Shown here: positions 17,437 to 26,366 of the stretch, one piece after another
How the letters are laid out: every line of letters begins with the position of its first letter
Numbering within the stretch: position 1 is the stretch's first letter
Assembly (NCBI RefSeq): GCF_019977655.1
Contig: NZ_AP024849.1
Span: 939,001-1,003,000, forward strand
Direction: 5' to 3'
From: Clostridium gelidum
GTDB lineage: Bacteria; Bacillota; Clostridia; Clostridiales; Clostridiaceae
Length of the DNA stretch: 64,000 nucleotides
Position numbers and translations under genes: made by a program
The notes under the pieces: model-generated
The model's input: only the letters and a program-made list of their open reading frames with translations
Database searches by the model: none
What the model was told of the DNA's origin: nothing

Positions 17437-18162
17437 ATGATAGAATTAGAGAATATTTCATTTACATACAAGAATAAGGTAGCTCTTGATAATGTAAATG
17501 TCCATATAAAAGAAGGAGAGTCTATAGCTATTATAGGTCCAAATGGAAGTGGAAAATCTACTTTTTTAAAATTATTAAATGCCATTATTTTTTCAAGTCA
17601 AGGGAAATACATATTTGATGAAGTTGAAATAAATGAAAATTACTTAAAGGATAGTAAAAGCTTAAAGTTATTTCATAAGAAGCTAGGCTTTGTATTTCAA
17701 AATTCAGATGCACAACTTTTTTGTTCCACGGTATTTGAGGAAATAGCCTTTGGACTCATGCAAATGGAGTTGCCAGAGGTAGAAATAAATAAAAGAGTGA
17801 GCGATTGTCTTAATCTTCTTAATATAGATAAGCTGAAAGAAGAGCATCCTTATAATTTAAGTGGAGGAGAAAAGAAAAGAGTAGCAATTGCTAGTGTTTT
17901 AGCTTTGAATCCAGAAGTTATAATTTTAGATGAACCTATGAATGGAATAGATCCTAAAGGAAAAAGATTTCTAAGAGATTTATTAATTGCTTTAAATAAA
18001 AGTGGCAAAACTATAATTTGTGCTACTCATGATTTTGAATATGTAGAAGGAATTTTTAATAGAGCAATTGTTTTCTCGGAAGAGCATAAAATCATTAGAG
18101 ATGATAAATACGAAAATACTATAAAAGATGAAGACTTTCTAAGAAAATATAACATTATATAG
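17437..18162 (+). CDS. ECF transporter ATPase CbiO/NikO/LarO
   Basis: 241 aa from the ATG at 17437, which is 8 nt after AAGGGGAA; a TTG one codon earlier is less well placed. ABC ATPase motifs are complete: Walker A GPNGSGKST, Q-loop FQNSDAQLF typical of ECF ATPases, signature LSGGEKKRVAIA, Walker B VIILDEPMNGIDP and the switch His in CATHDFEYV. It powers nickel or cobalt uptake through CbiMN and CbiQ. A structured 126-bp element starts at its stop codon. Confidence 0.92.
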   Translation: MIELENISFTYKNKVALDNVNVHIKEGESIAIIGPNGSGKSTFLKLLNAIIFSSQGKYIFDEVEINENYLKDSKSLKLFHKKLGFVFQNSDAQLFCSTVFEEIAFGLMQMELPEVEINKRVSDCLNLLNIDKLKEEHPYNLSGGEKKRVAIASVLALNPEVIILDEPMNGIDPKGKRFLRDLLIALNKSGKTIICATHDFEYVEGIFNRAIVFSEEHKIIRDDKYENTIKDEDFLRKYNII

Positions 18163-18285
18163 ATACCACAGTGGAGATCATACTTATGAGTATAACTCTC
18201 CGAAATAAGTAACATGTTGTGTTACTTATTTCTGGTTTGGAATATATGTGCAATGTATGAGTATAACGTGGAATGTTGGTATCTA
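18160..18285. repeat. 126-bp inverted-repeat element after the nickel ATPase gene
   Basis: TAGATACCA (18160-18168, including the ATPase stop codon) pairs with TGGTATCTA (18277-18285). A central 13-bp hairpin runs 18202-18214 with 18220-18232 (GAAATAAGTAACA). Two ATGAGTATAAC motifs lie symmetrically inside. It may be a terminator-like or MITE-like element. It was not found elsewhere in the window. Confidence 0.6.
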
Positions 18286-18305
18286 ATAAGTTACTATCAT
18301 ATAAT

Positions 18306-18383
18306 GCACATTAGAAAAGAGCAACTATATCGCATATAAGAACTTCTCATCGCATTTGTGAGTTGTTATTTTCTTTAATATGC
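18306..18383. repeat. Short diverged inverted repeat related to the 161-bp family
   Basis: GCACATTAGAAAAGAGCAACT (in 18306-18326) is nearly complementary to 18361-18383. The arm contains the TAACAACT-like core seen at the ends of the larger repeats. It lies 70 bp upstream of larC. Confidence 0.45.
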
Positions 18384-18454
18384 CTAAATAGATCGTATAG
18401 ATATAAATAAATTACATCTTAAGTATAAAAATTAAGTGATTGGAGTGATTAAGT

Positions 18455-19861
18455 ATGAAAGTATTATATTATGATTGTTTTTGTGGAATAAGTGGAGATA
18501 TGAATTTAGCAGCATTATTAGATTTAGGGGTGCCTAAGGAATATTTAATTGAAGAGATTTCAAAGCTTAAGCTTAATTATGAATATGAAATAAAAATTAA
18601 AAATGATATTAAGCATGGAATAACAGGAACTAGGGTAGATGTTATTTTAAAGAATCAAGTTCATAATCACGAACATGTTGTTGAAAAAGCTTTGGATAAT
18701 CACCAGCATGTACATATTAACAACGATCATCATGAGCATGATCATTCACAACATGAAAACAATAATCATAGCAATAACCATGAACATGATGAAAATCATA
18801 GTCATGAACATGATCATTCACATCATGAAAACCATAGCCATAGTCATGAACATATTGAAGAGCACAATCATTTACATAAAGAGAATAATAATCACGAGCA
18901 TCATCATAGAAATTTAAATGATATTGAAAATATAATAAATTCAAGTGATTTGACGGAGAATGTTAAGAAACTAAGTTTACATATGTTTATGAAGGTGGCA
19001 GAAGCTGAAGCAAAGGTTCATGGAAAAACTTTATATGAAGTACATTTTCATGAGGTAGGTGCTATTGATTCTATTGTGGATATGGTAGGAGCGGCTATTT
19101 GTATAGATTATTTGAAGGTTGATAAGATAATGGCTTCGCCTGTTCAAGTTGGAGGCGGCTTTGTAAAATGTGCTCACGGACTCATGCCAGTTCCAGCACC
19201 TGCAACTGTAGAAATATTAAAGAATATACCAATTAATACTGGAATAGTACCTTTTGAGACTACCACGCCTACAGGAGCAGCAATACTTGCAGCAAATGTT
19301 CAAGAATTTACTCAAAAAATAGATTTTTCTATAAAGAAAATAGCATATGGAATAGGGCATAGGGATTTAGAAATTCCTAATGTTTTAAGAGTCTATTTGG
19401 GTGAAGAACAAAAAGCTGAAAAAATAGAAGAACAGTACATTTTAGAAACTAATATTGATGATATGAATCCTGAATTTTATGGATATGTTGAAGAAAAGCT
19501 TTTTGGAAAAGGTGCTTTAGACGTATATAAAACAGTTATATTTATGAAAAAAGGAAGACCAGGAGTAAAACTAAGTGTACTAGTTAATGAACAATGTGAA
19601 AAAGATATTTTAGATGTAATTTTTGATGAGACTACTTCAATAGGAGCACGGAAATATAAAGTTGAAAAAATTATGCTAAGTAGAGAATTTTCAAAAGTAA
19701 AAACTAAGTATGGAGATATTACCATTAAAAAATCTTATTATAAAGGAAAATTAGCTAAATATAAACCAGAATATGAGGAATGTAGAAGTATAGCAAAAGA
19801 AAAAAATATAACATTAGAAGATGTTTATAAAGAAGTTTATAGAGAAGCTTCAGACATATAA
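18455..19861 (+). CDS. larC: Nickel-pincer cofactor nickel insertase LarC, single-ORF form with His-rich insert
   Basis: 468 aa. It inserts Ni into the thiolated nicotinate mononucleotide precursor in a CTP-dependent reaction. Family motifs YDCFCGISGDMNLAALLDLG at the start and HFHEVGAIDSIVDMVGAA and ETNIDDMNPEFYGYV later show both LarC1-like and LarC2-like halves in one frame. In Lactobacillus plantarum the two halves are joined by programmed frameshifting; here no frameshift is needed. Residues 70-151 form a spacer with about 31 His, Asn/Glu/Asp-rich, likely a nickel store. larE follows 46 bp downstream. Confidence 0.93.
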   Translation: MKVLYYDCFCGISGDMNLAALLDLGVPKEYLIEEISKLKLNYEYEIKIKNDIKHGITGTRVDVILKNQVHNHEHVVEKALDNHQHVHINNDHHEHDHSQHENNNHSNNHEHDENHSHEHDHSHHENHSHSHEHIEEHNHLHKENNNHEHHHRNLNDIENIINSSDLTENVKKLSLHMFMKVAEAEAKVHGKTLYEVHFHEVGAIDSIVDMVGAAICIDYLKVDKIMASPVQVGGGFVKCAHGLMPVPAPATVEILKNIPINTGIVPFETTTPTGAAILAANVQEFTQKIDFSIKKIAYGIGHRDLEIPNVLRVYLGEEQKAEKIEEQYILETNIDDMNPEFYGYVEEKLFGKGALDVYKTVIFMKKGRPGVKLSVLVNEQCEKDILDVIFDETTSIGARKYKVEKIMLSREFSKVKTKYGDITIKKSYYKGKLAKYKPEYEECRSIAKEKNITLEDVYKEVYREASDI

Positions 19862-19907
19862 AACAACTAGCGTAAGTGATAATTTAGATGAGAGGTAGGA
19901 GCGATAT

Positions 19908-20726
19908 ATGATAAATAATGATAAATACAAAGAATTAATAACTTATCTTAAAAGCTTGGGAAAAGTAGTTTTAGCATTTTCAGGAGGTGTAGATAGTACT
20001 TTTTTACTTAAAGCAGCTAAAGAAGCACTTGGGGATGATTTAAAGGCAGTGACAATTATGTCTCCATACATTCCTAAGTGGGAAATAGCAGAAGCTAAGG
20101 AATTAGTAAAAGAATTAGGAGTTAACCATGAAATTATAGAAGCTCCAATTATTGAGTCTATTAAATATAATCCAGAAGATAGATGCTATTTATGCAAAAC
20201 AGCAGTATTTAGCATGATAATATCAGTAGCTAAAGAACAAGGTTATAACTATGTAATTGATGGAACAAATTTTGATGATATAAGTGATTATAGACCAGGA
20301 CTTAGGGCACTAAAGGAATTAGAGGTAAAGAGTCCACTTCTAGAATGTAAATTAACTAAAGAAGAAATAAGAGGATTTTCTAAAGAACTAGGTTTAAAAA
20401 CTTGGGATAAACCATCATATGCTTGTCTATTAACAAGAATCCCTTATGGAGGTGAATTGAAAGTAGAAGCTTTTGAAAAGATTGAAAATGCTGAAAGATT
20501 TATGATGAGTATAGGTTTTAGAGCAGTTAGAGTAAGATGTCATGGAGATTTGGCTAGAATTGAAGTAAATAGAAATGATAGAAATAAATTATTTGATGAA
20601 GAGTTCTTAGACACCATTGCAAGCAAGATAAAGGAATGCGGATTTAAATATGTTACATTAGATTTGCAAGGGTATAGAGTGGGAAGTTTTAATGAGACTA
20701 TAAAGAAAAAAATGAATAATGAATAA
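19908..20726 (+). CDS. larE: ATP-dependent sacrificial sulfur transferase LarE
   Basis: 272 aa of the PP-loop family, with SGGVDST at residues 25-31. It adenylates the P2CMN carboxylates and donates sulfur from its own cysteine, making dehydroalanine. Cys173 in PSYACLLTRIPYG is the expected counterpart of the sacrificial Cys176 of the L. plantarum enzyme. Another Cys pair, RCYLC, lies at 93-96. The last four codons (MNNE, TAA) coincide with the left end of the repeat at 20711, so the C-terminus appears to have been replaced by repeat sequence. Confidence 0.92.
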   Translation: MINNDKYKELITYLKSLGKVVLAFSGGVDSTFLLKAAKEALGDDLKAVTIMSPYIPKWEIAEAKELVKELGVNHEIIEAPIIESIKYNPEDRCYLCKTAVFSMIISVAKEQGYNYVIDGTNFDDISDYRPGLRALKELEVKSPLLECKLTKEEIRGFSKELGLKTWDKPSYACLLTRIPYGGELKVEAFEKIENAERFMMSIGFRAVRVRCHGDLARIEVNRNDRNKLFDEEFLDTIASKIKECGFKYVTLDLQGYRVGSFNETIKKKMNNE

Positions 20727-20848
20727 TGAATAATGAAGGGTGAATGATTAGGAAAGAAAAACCAGAGGCTTTTCAAAAAAATATATTAAAAAAATTGCGT
20801 AGCAATTTACACCTTAATCATTCATTATTCACTATTCATCATTAATTA
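20711..20848. repeat. Inverted-repeat element between larE and larB
   Basis: The left arm consists of AATGAAT-type iterations with GGTGAATGATTA. The right arm, ending at about 20848, reads TTAATCATTCATTATTCACT then ATTCATCATTAATT, roughly the reverse complement. A small AAATTGC/GCAATTT hairpin lies inside at about 20794-20810. The element overlaps the larE stop codon. Confidence 0.6.
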
Positions 20849-20872
20849 ATTTTACGGAGGTGATGAGAATTA

Positions 20873-21619
20873 ATGAATAGAGAAGAACTTAAAAATCTAT
20901 TAGAATCAGTTAAAAATAATGAAATTAATATAGATGAAGCTCTTGAAAATTTGGAGGATCTTCCTTTTAAAGATTTAGGGTTTGCAATGATAGATAATCA
21001 CAGAGAATTAAGAGTAGGATATCCAGAAGTTATATATTGTGCAGGAAAAACTCCAGAACAAATTAAAGAGATTGTTAGGTTTATGCTTACAAAGGATAAT
21101 AATATCTTAGGAACTAGAGCTACAGAAGAAGCGTATAATGCAGTAAAGGAAATATGCGAAGAAGCAGAATACAATAAGCTTGGAAGAACAATAACAATTA
21201 AGAAAAAAGAACAAACTCTTACAGATAGTTATATTGCAATTATTTGTGCTGGAACTTCTGATTTGCCTGTGGTAGAAGAAGCAGTTGAAACTGCAAAGAT
21301 ATTAGGAAATAGAGTTGAAAGAATAACAGATGTAGGTGTTGCAGGAATACATAGACTTTTCTCTAAGTTAGATATTATTAGAGGTGCAAAAGTTATTATA
21401 GTAATTGCAGGAATGGAAGGTGCTTTAGCTAGTGTCGTAGGAGGTCTTGTTGATAAACCTGTAATAGCAGTTCCAACTAGTGTTGGTTATGGTGCAAATT
21501 TCGGTGGGGTTTCAGCGCTATTATCTATGTTGAACAGTTGTGCCAGTGGGGTTAGCGTAGTAAATATAGATAATGGATTTGGAGCAGCCTATAATGCAAG
21601 CATTATAAATAAGTTATAA
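20873..21619 (+). CDS. larB: Nickel-pincer cofactor biosynthesis protein LarB
   Basis: 248 aa. LarB carboxylates nicotinic acid adenine dinucleotide at C5 and hydrolyses it to P2CMN, the first step of the pathway. The C-terminal half is PurE-like (IICAGTSDLPVVEEAVETA, DVGVAGIHRLF, GMEGALASVVGGLVDKPVIA, SVGYGANFGGVSALLSMLNS). The start at 20873 follows GGAGGTGATGAG; the ATG at 20863 stops after five codons. It is the last gene of the lar set, closed by a strong terminator at 21632. The lactate racemase gene larA is not in the window. Confidence 0.92.
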   Translation: MNREELKNLLESVKNNEINIDEALENLEDLPFKDLGFAMIDNHRELRVGYPEVIYCAGKTPEQIKEIVRFMLTKDNNILGTRATEEAYNAVKEICEEAEYNKLGRTITIKKKEQTLTDSYIAIICAGTSDLPVVEEAVETAKILGNRVERITDVGVAGIHRLFSKLDIIRGAKVIIVIAGMEGALASVVGGLVDKPVIAVPTSVGYGANFGGVSALLSMLNSCASGVSVVNIDNGFGAAYNASIINKL

Positions 21620-21631
21620 TAGAAATAAAAT

Positions 21632-21685
21632 ATAAAATGAGACTTTAATTTTATTTATTTAAATTTAATTAAAGTCTCATTTTAT
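21632..21685 (+). terminator. Terminator after larB
   Basis: A 19-bp perfect stem, ATAAAATGAGACTTTAATT (21632-21650) with 21667-21685, has an AT loop and a weak T-tract. Confidence 0.75.
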
Positions 21686-22045
21686 ATTTATGTGAATATT
21701 GGATTATTCCTATAAAAAATAAAACAAAATTAATACAAATAATAATATGGATTGTTTTAAATGAAAAGGATTAAATTGTTGATTTTACTATATTTATGTG
21801 ATATATTTCCTATATAGTAACAAATTAAATATATTATAAATAACAGTTCGACAAATTAATCTAATATTAAACAAAGGGTTAAAATGAAAGAGTGTGAATA
21901 ATGAAAAATTCTCTTAGATGGGTACTTTGAGGAATTGGTTATTCATTCTATATTAGTTTAAATAATGGATTGTTATTTTTTTATAAAATGAGGGAGATGT
22001 TTAATAATAAAAGATAAAGTTATTTAGAGTGGGGGATGAGATTTT
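21686..22045. other. Gap before the second chemoreceptor gene
   Basis: AT-rich leader with no clear gene, operator or hairpin. Only the GGGGGATGAG ribosome site of the next gene stands out. Confidence 0.5.
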
Positions 22046-24097
22046 ATGAAAATTGGGTTAAGAGGGAAAATACTTTTTTTTATTATTTCATTGTTAATTG
22101 TTTCTTTTACAATGGTTGCTTTAATTAGTTATGGAGAATCAAGGAAAATTATAACTAAACAATTAAATGAGCAATTGATAACGAAGACAGATTATATGCA
22201 ACAAAAGATATTAAATTTTTTCTCACAAAGACAAATTGTATTAGAAAATGAAACACAATATATAGCAGAAATTTTAAAGAAAACTAAAGATGATAAAAAT
22301 GAATTTGTAGGTGCAAAAAATACTATTGCAGATTATTTAGTATTGCAAGGGAGTTTAGTTAAGGATAAATATGGAATACTTGATGTATATGTTGGTTATC
22401 CAGATGGAAAGATTGAAGCAGCGTCAAAATGGGTTCCAGAGGATCCAAATTGGAATTGTACTGAACGTTCTTGGTACAAAGCTGCAGTAGCAGCAAGTGG
22501 AAAGCAGGTTTATACAGATGTTTATATAGATGCAGATTCAAAACAATCTGTAGTTACAGTATCTCAAATAATTAAAAAGGAAGATGGAAGTAACTATGCT
22601 GTTGTAGCATTAGATATTCAATTATCTCAACTATCAGCATTATTTTCTGAAGAGAAGATTGGTGATAGTGGATACCCATTTTTACTTAATAAAGATGGTA
22701 GATTTTTAATTCATCCTAAGTATGAATTTAACGAAGATATCACTAAGGCTTCAACAATATATAATATTTCAAATGGAAGTTTGAAGGACATTGGTGAAAA
22801 GTTAACATCTAAAACTTCAGAAGCTTTAAAAGGTAATTTAGATGGAGTTGCTAAAATCTATTATGGGGAAAATGTAAAAAATACAGATTTTTATATTGTT
22901 TCGTCATTAACAGAAGAAGAGTTTACAAAGGATTTAAGTAGTCTTATTATGATTATTGCATCTATTTTAATAGGGTCAATAATATTTTTCGGTGGTTTAG
23001 TTTTTGTTTTCGTGGGTAGAATTACTAAGGTTATAAAACAGGTAGTTGAAGGCATGAAGCAAATGGCAAATGGTAATCTTAATTACAAAATGGTGAAAAT
23101 TAATAGGAAAGATGAATTAGGCATTTTAGCTGAATCTATAGATAATATGCAAGTTTCCTTAAGAGATACTATTAATGAAATAATAATAGAAACTGATAAT
23201 GTAAATAAAGCTCTTCAAGTTTCAAATAGTAGTATTTTAGAATTAAATGAAAATATTGAGGACGTTTCTAATACTGTTGAGGAATTATCCTTAGGAGTTG
23301 AAGAAACAGCTAGCTCAACAGAAGAACTAAATGCTATGTCAACAGATATAGAGTCAGCAATAGAACTTATAGCTGATAAATCGCAAGAAGGTTCGATATC
23401 AGCTGGGGAAATCAGCAAAAAGGCACTGTCTTTAAAGGATAGTTCAGTAAAACATCACAATGAAGCTAATGAAATACGCGTTAATATTAAAAATTCAATG
23501 GATGAAGCTTTAGATAAAATAAAAGAGGTAGAGAAAATTAGAGCTTTAGCTGATACAATTTTGCAAATATCTTCTCAAACAAATCTTTTAGCATTAAACG
23601 CGGCAATTGAATCTGCTAGAGCAGGAGAGGCAGGCAGAGGTTTTTCAGTAGTTGCAGATGAAATAAGAAAATTAGCAGAGAACTCAGAAAATACTGTAAA
23701 TGAAATACACAGTACAATTCAAGTTGTATTTGAAGCTGTAAATAATCTAACAAGAATTTCAAAGGAGACTTTGTATTATATTGAGACAAAGGTTGTTGAT
23801 AGTTATAAGGAATCTGTTACTGTAGGAGAAAACTATGATAATGATGCAATATATGTTAATAATTTAGTTTCAGATTTAAGTGCAACTTCAGAAGAACTTT
23901 TGGCAGCTATAAAAAATGTAGCAGAATCAATTGATGATATATCAAAGGCAAACAGCCAAGGGGCAAAAGATACAAGTGACATCGCTCATAAAGTATTAAG
24001 AATAAAACAACGGGCAGATGAAGTGAAAATTGAAACTAATAATGTAAAACAAAGTACTGATCATTTAAAAGAATTGGTTTCAAAATTTACTATATGA
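22046..24097 (+). CDS. Methyl-accepting chemotaxis protein with dCache sensor
   Basis: 683 aa. Membrane segment 1 spans about residues 8-28, followed by a double-Cache extracellular domain. That domain includes ERSWYKAAVAASGKQVYTDV near residue 145, similar to dCache_1 ligand pockets that bind amino acids or other small molecules. Membrane segment 2 is at about 303-327, then HAMP and a signalling tip LALNAAIESARAGEAGRGFS. It is monocistronic between strong terminators. The ligand cannot be told from sequence. Confidence 0.93.
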   Translation: MKIGLRGKILFFIISLLIVSFTMVALISYGESRKIITKQLNEQLITKTDYMQQKILNFFSQRQIVLENETQYIAEILKKTKDDKNEFVGAKNTIADYLVLQGSLVKDKYGILDVYVGYPDGKIEAASKWVPEDPNWNCTERSWYKAAVAASGKQVYTDVYIDADSKQSVVTVSQIIKKEDGSNYAVVALDIQLSQLSALFSEEKIGDSGYPFLLNKDGRFLIHPKYEFNEDITKASTIYNISNGSLKDIGEKLTSKTSEALKGNLDGVAKIYYGENVKNTDFYIVSSLTEEEFTKDLSSLIMIIASILIGSIIFFGGLVFVFVGRITKVIKQVVEGMKQMANGNLNYKMVKINRKDELGILAESIDNMQVSLRDTINEIIIETDNVNKALQVSNSSILELNENIEDVSNTVEELSLGVEETASSTEELNAMSTDIESAIELIADKSQEGSISAGEISKKALSLKDSSVKHHNEANEIRVNIKNSMDEALDKIKEVEKIRALADTILQISSQTNLLALNAAIESARAGEAGRGFSVVADEIRKLAENSENTVNEIHSTIQVVFEAVNNLTRISKETLYYIETKVVDSYKESVTVGENYDNDAIYVNNLVSDLSATSEELLAAIKNVAESIDDISKANSQGAKDTSDIAHKVLRIKQRADEVKIETNNVKQSTDHLKELVSKFTI

Positions 24098-24129
24098 TAA
24101 AAGTCGAATAAAAGTTTTTAAATAAGTAT

Positions 24130-24176
24130 AAAATACCCCTAAGTAATATTGTGATAGTATTACTTAGGGGTATTTT
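24130..24176. terminator. Bidirectional terminator between chemoreceptor and tetR
   Basis: A 19-bp perfect stem, AAAATACCCCTAAGTAATA (24130-24148) with 24158-24176, is flanked by A and T tracts. It serves both converging genes and overlaps the tetR stop codon. Confidence 0.88.
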
Positions 24177-24750
24177 AAAGTAGCTCAGAACTAAGTATTT
24201 TTAACGTACTAAATAATTCTGTGAAATCTTGTGGCGTATAGTCCTCATTATTTTCAACAAACCATTGAATTGAAGTCATTACAATTGAGGCATATATGCG
24301 ACAAAAAAACTCTTTAGGAATACTAAATTTAGTGTTAATCTGCATACTATCAAAATAAGATGAACAGGCATCCTTTAATACATTGATAATACTATTATAT
24401 AAATCAACAGATTCAGTATGAACTTTTAGCAAGGCTAAAAGTTTATTTCGTTGTTTTGAATAAAAATCTATCATACTTAGAAAAAAAATCATAAAATCAT
24501 CATGAGATTTTATATTGAATCTACCTTTAATATATAATTTAAAATCAGTTATTAGCTCATCTACTAGTTGCTTAAGCAAATCATATTTATCACAATAATG
24601 ATCATAAAAAGTTGAACGACCTATTAATGCTTCATCTATAATGTTTTGAATTGTGATATCTTTAAAATCTTTTATTAATAATAAATTAATGAAAGATGTT
24701 TTTATATTCTCACGTGTTTTTAATACACGTAAATCAGTATTATTAGCCAT
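24175..24750 (-). CDS. TetR/AcrR-family regulator of the efflux operon
   Basis: 191 aa. The N-terminal HTH reads TRENIKTSFINLLLIKDFKD and IGRSTFYDHYCDKYDLLKQL. The C-terminal domain ends with IQWFVENNEDYTPQDFTELF, as in TetR_C_33-type proteins. It is divergent from the TolC-like/MFP/MFS genes, so it probably represses them and is released by an exported drug. The 240-bp divergent region holds only imperfect palindromes, such as the one around 24803-24821. Confidence 0.87.
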   Translation of the reverse strand: MANNTDLRVLKTRENIKTSFINLLLIKDFKDITIQNIIDEALIGRSTFYDHYCDKYDLLKQLVDELITDFKLYIKGRFNIKSHDDFMIFFLSMIDFYSKQRNKLLALLKVHTESVDLYNSIINVLKDACSSYFDSMQINTKFSIPKEFFCRIYASIVMTSIQWFVENNEDYTPQDFTELFSTLKILSSELL

Positions 24751-24990
24751 GCAGTCACCTCAGAATTTAGCTAGAGTATGTAATATAAAAAGTACCATTA
24801 GTAACAATATACAATAATGTTGTAATTATAGCAATCAATATATATAAATATGCAAGTTATCTAACAAATAGTACATAAAGTGTTTCTTAACTTACAATAT
24901 GGATTAGTACTGATTATTGAAATGGAAGGCTAATGAAATTAACATATAGAATATAGAAAGGACATGAAATAAAAAAAGAGGTGAGGAATT

Positions 24991-26286
24991 TTGAAAAAAA
25001 GATTAAATAAAATAATTGCGTTCTTAATTGGCATAAGTGTTATGAGTGGAAGTATTGTGCCAGCGTTTGCAAAAGATATTACACAAAACACGAATAATGT
25101 TAGTAATGTACAAACCAAAGCAAATCAAAAACCAGTTCTTACTTTAGCTGACGCTATAAAATCAGCTATTAATATCAGTGAGTTATTAGAACTTGATGAA
25201 AAGAAAATAAATTATATGGACAAGATTAATGATATTAATGAAAAAATTGATGATAACCCACAGTTAGTTGGTAAGGTAGAAATAGAGATGTCTGATGACA
25301 GAAAAGATTTTAATAAGGATACTCGTGACATTAAACTAAAGCAGTGCAAAGAGCAAAAAGATTCTGATGAAGATAAACTAACACAAAAAGTTACTACTAC
25401 CTATAATAATATTGTTACGAGTCAAATGAAAATAGAAGAGGCAAAAAGACAAATGGAACTTAAAACTAAGGAACTTAGTATTGCAAAAGCAAAAAATGCT
25501 AGTGGTGTTATAACAGCAGTAGATTTAAACGGTAATGAACTTAAGATAGAAGATTTAAAAGATAAATTAAAATCAAGTGAAAATACATTAAAGGATGCAG
25601 AAGATAATTTTAAAGTTCTAACAGGCAAAGATATAACTAAGTATAGTTTGGAACAAGATATAGAGTTTAATAAATTCAAAATAGATGGTTCCATAGATGA
25701 ATATTTAGATAAGGTTGTAGAAAAATATTTAAAATATAGTACGAAATTAATTGAACTTAATAAAGATTATTTTAATGATAAGGACAATAAGGTAGACGAT
25801 GTAAAGGACGAAGACAAGCCATCCGATGAGAAACCAACACTGGACACCACTGGGGATAATACAACTGGAAATGAGAATTATGCAGAATATCAAGGCAAAC
25901 TAGATGGTTATTATCAAAAACGGGAGATGTATGCATTTAAATTATCAATGCGTTTAGCTTATTTAAATGCTAAGTTAGGTACATATGAAAGTGAAACTAA
26001 TTTGAATGAAGCAAAGAAACAATTTAAAGAACAAATGAAGGCATTTTATACCAATCTTGTTACTCAGGAAGATAATATTAATTTGTTAAAGAAAAATATA
26101 TTGTTAACTAATAAGCAGCTTAGTATTTTAAAAGTGAAGTATGATTCTGAATTAATAACTAAAACAGATTATGATAATCAAGTTGTAAATAGTGAAGAGT
26201 TAGATATTCAATTAAGAAATGCAATTGATAGATATAATACTCTAAACGAACAAATTCAAAAGCCTTGGATTGCATTTTCAAAATAG
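24991..26286 (+). CDS. TolC-like (outer membrane efflux protein family) secreted coiled-coil protein
   Basis: 431 aa, TTG start after AGAGGTGAGG. A Sec signal peptide (KKRLNKIIAFLIGISVMSG, cleavage after AFA at about 27) is followed by two OEP-like repeats of long amphipathic helices (LTLADAIKSAINIS; KVTTTYNNIVTSQMKIEEAK; ITAVDLNGNELKIEDLK). A low-complexity Asp/Lys/Thr linker lies near 265-290. In Gram-negatives such proteins make the outer-membrane duct. A Gram-positive host has no outer membrane, so here it may act as a cell-wall-spanning or periplasm-like adaptor. It leads an operon with two membrane-fusion proteins and an MFS pump. Confidence 0.75.
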   Translation: MKKRLNKIIAFLIGISVMSGSIVPAFAKDITQNTNNVSNVQTKANQKPVLTLADAIKSAINISELLELDEKKINYMDKINDINEKIDDNPQLVGKVEIEMSDDRKDFNKDTRDIKLKQCKEQKDSDEDKLTQKVTTTYNNIVTSQMKIEEAKRQMELKTKELSIAKAKNASGVITAVDLNGNELKIEDLKDKLKSSENTLKDAEDNFKVLTGKDITKYSLEQDIEFNKFKIDGSIDEYLDKVVEKYLKYSTKLIELNKDYFNDKDNKVDDVKDEDKPSDEKPTLDTTGDNTTGNENYAEYQGKLDGYYQKREMYAFKLSMRLAYLNAKLGTYESETNLNEAKKQFKEQMKAFYTNLVTQEDNINLLKKNILLTNKQLSILKVKYDSELITKTDYDNQVVNSEELDIQLRNAIDRYNTLNEQIQKPWIAFSK

Positions 26287-26366
26287 TATAAAGCATAATC
26301 AAAAAAATAAGAAACTCACAAAGAATTAATAATAAATTATCTAGTGAATTAAGGGAGCAATGTAAT

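Noticed and set aside
18675..18944. Long open frames on both strands inside larC
   Set aside because: They are shadows of the CAT/GAA/AAT-rich codons of the His-rich insert; no ribosome sites and biased His/Ile/Met or Tyr/Asp/His composition.
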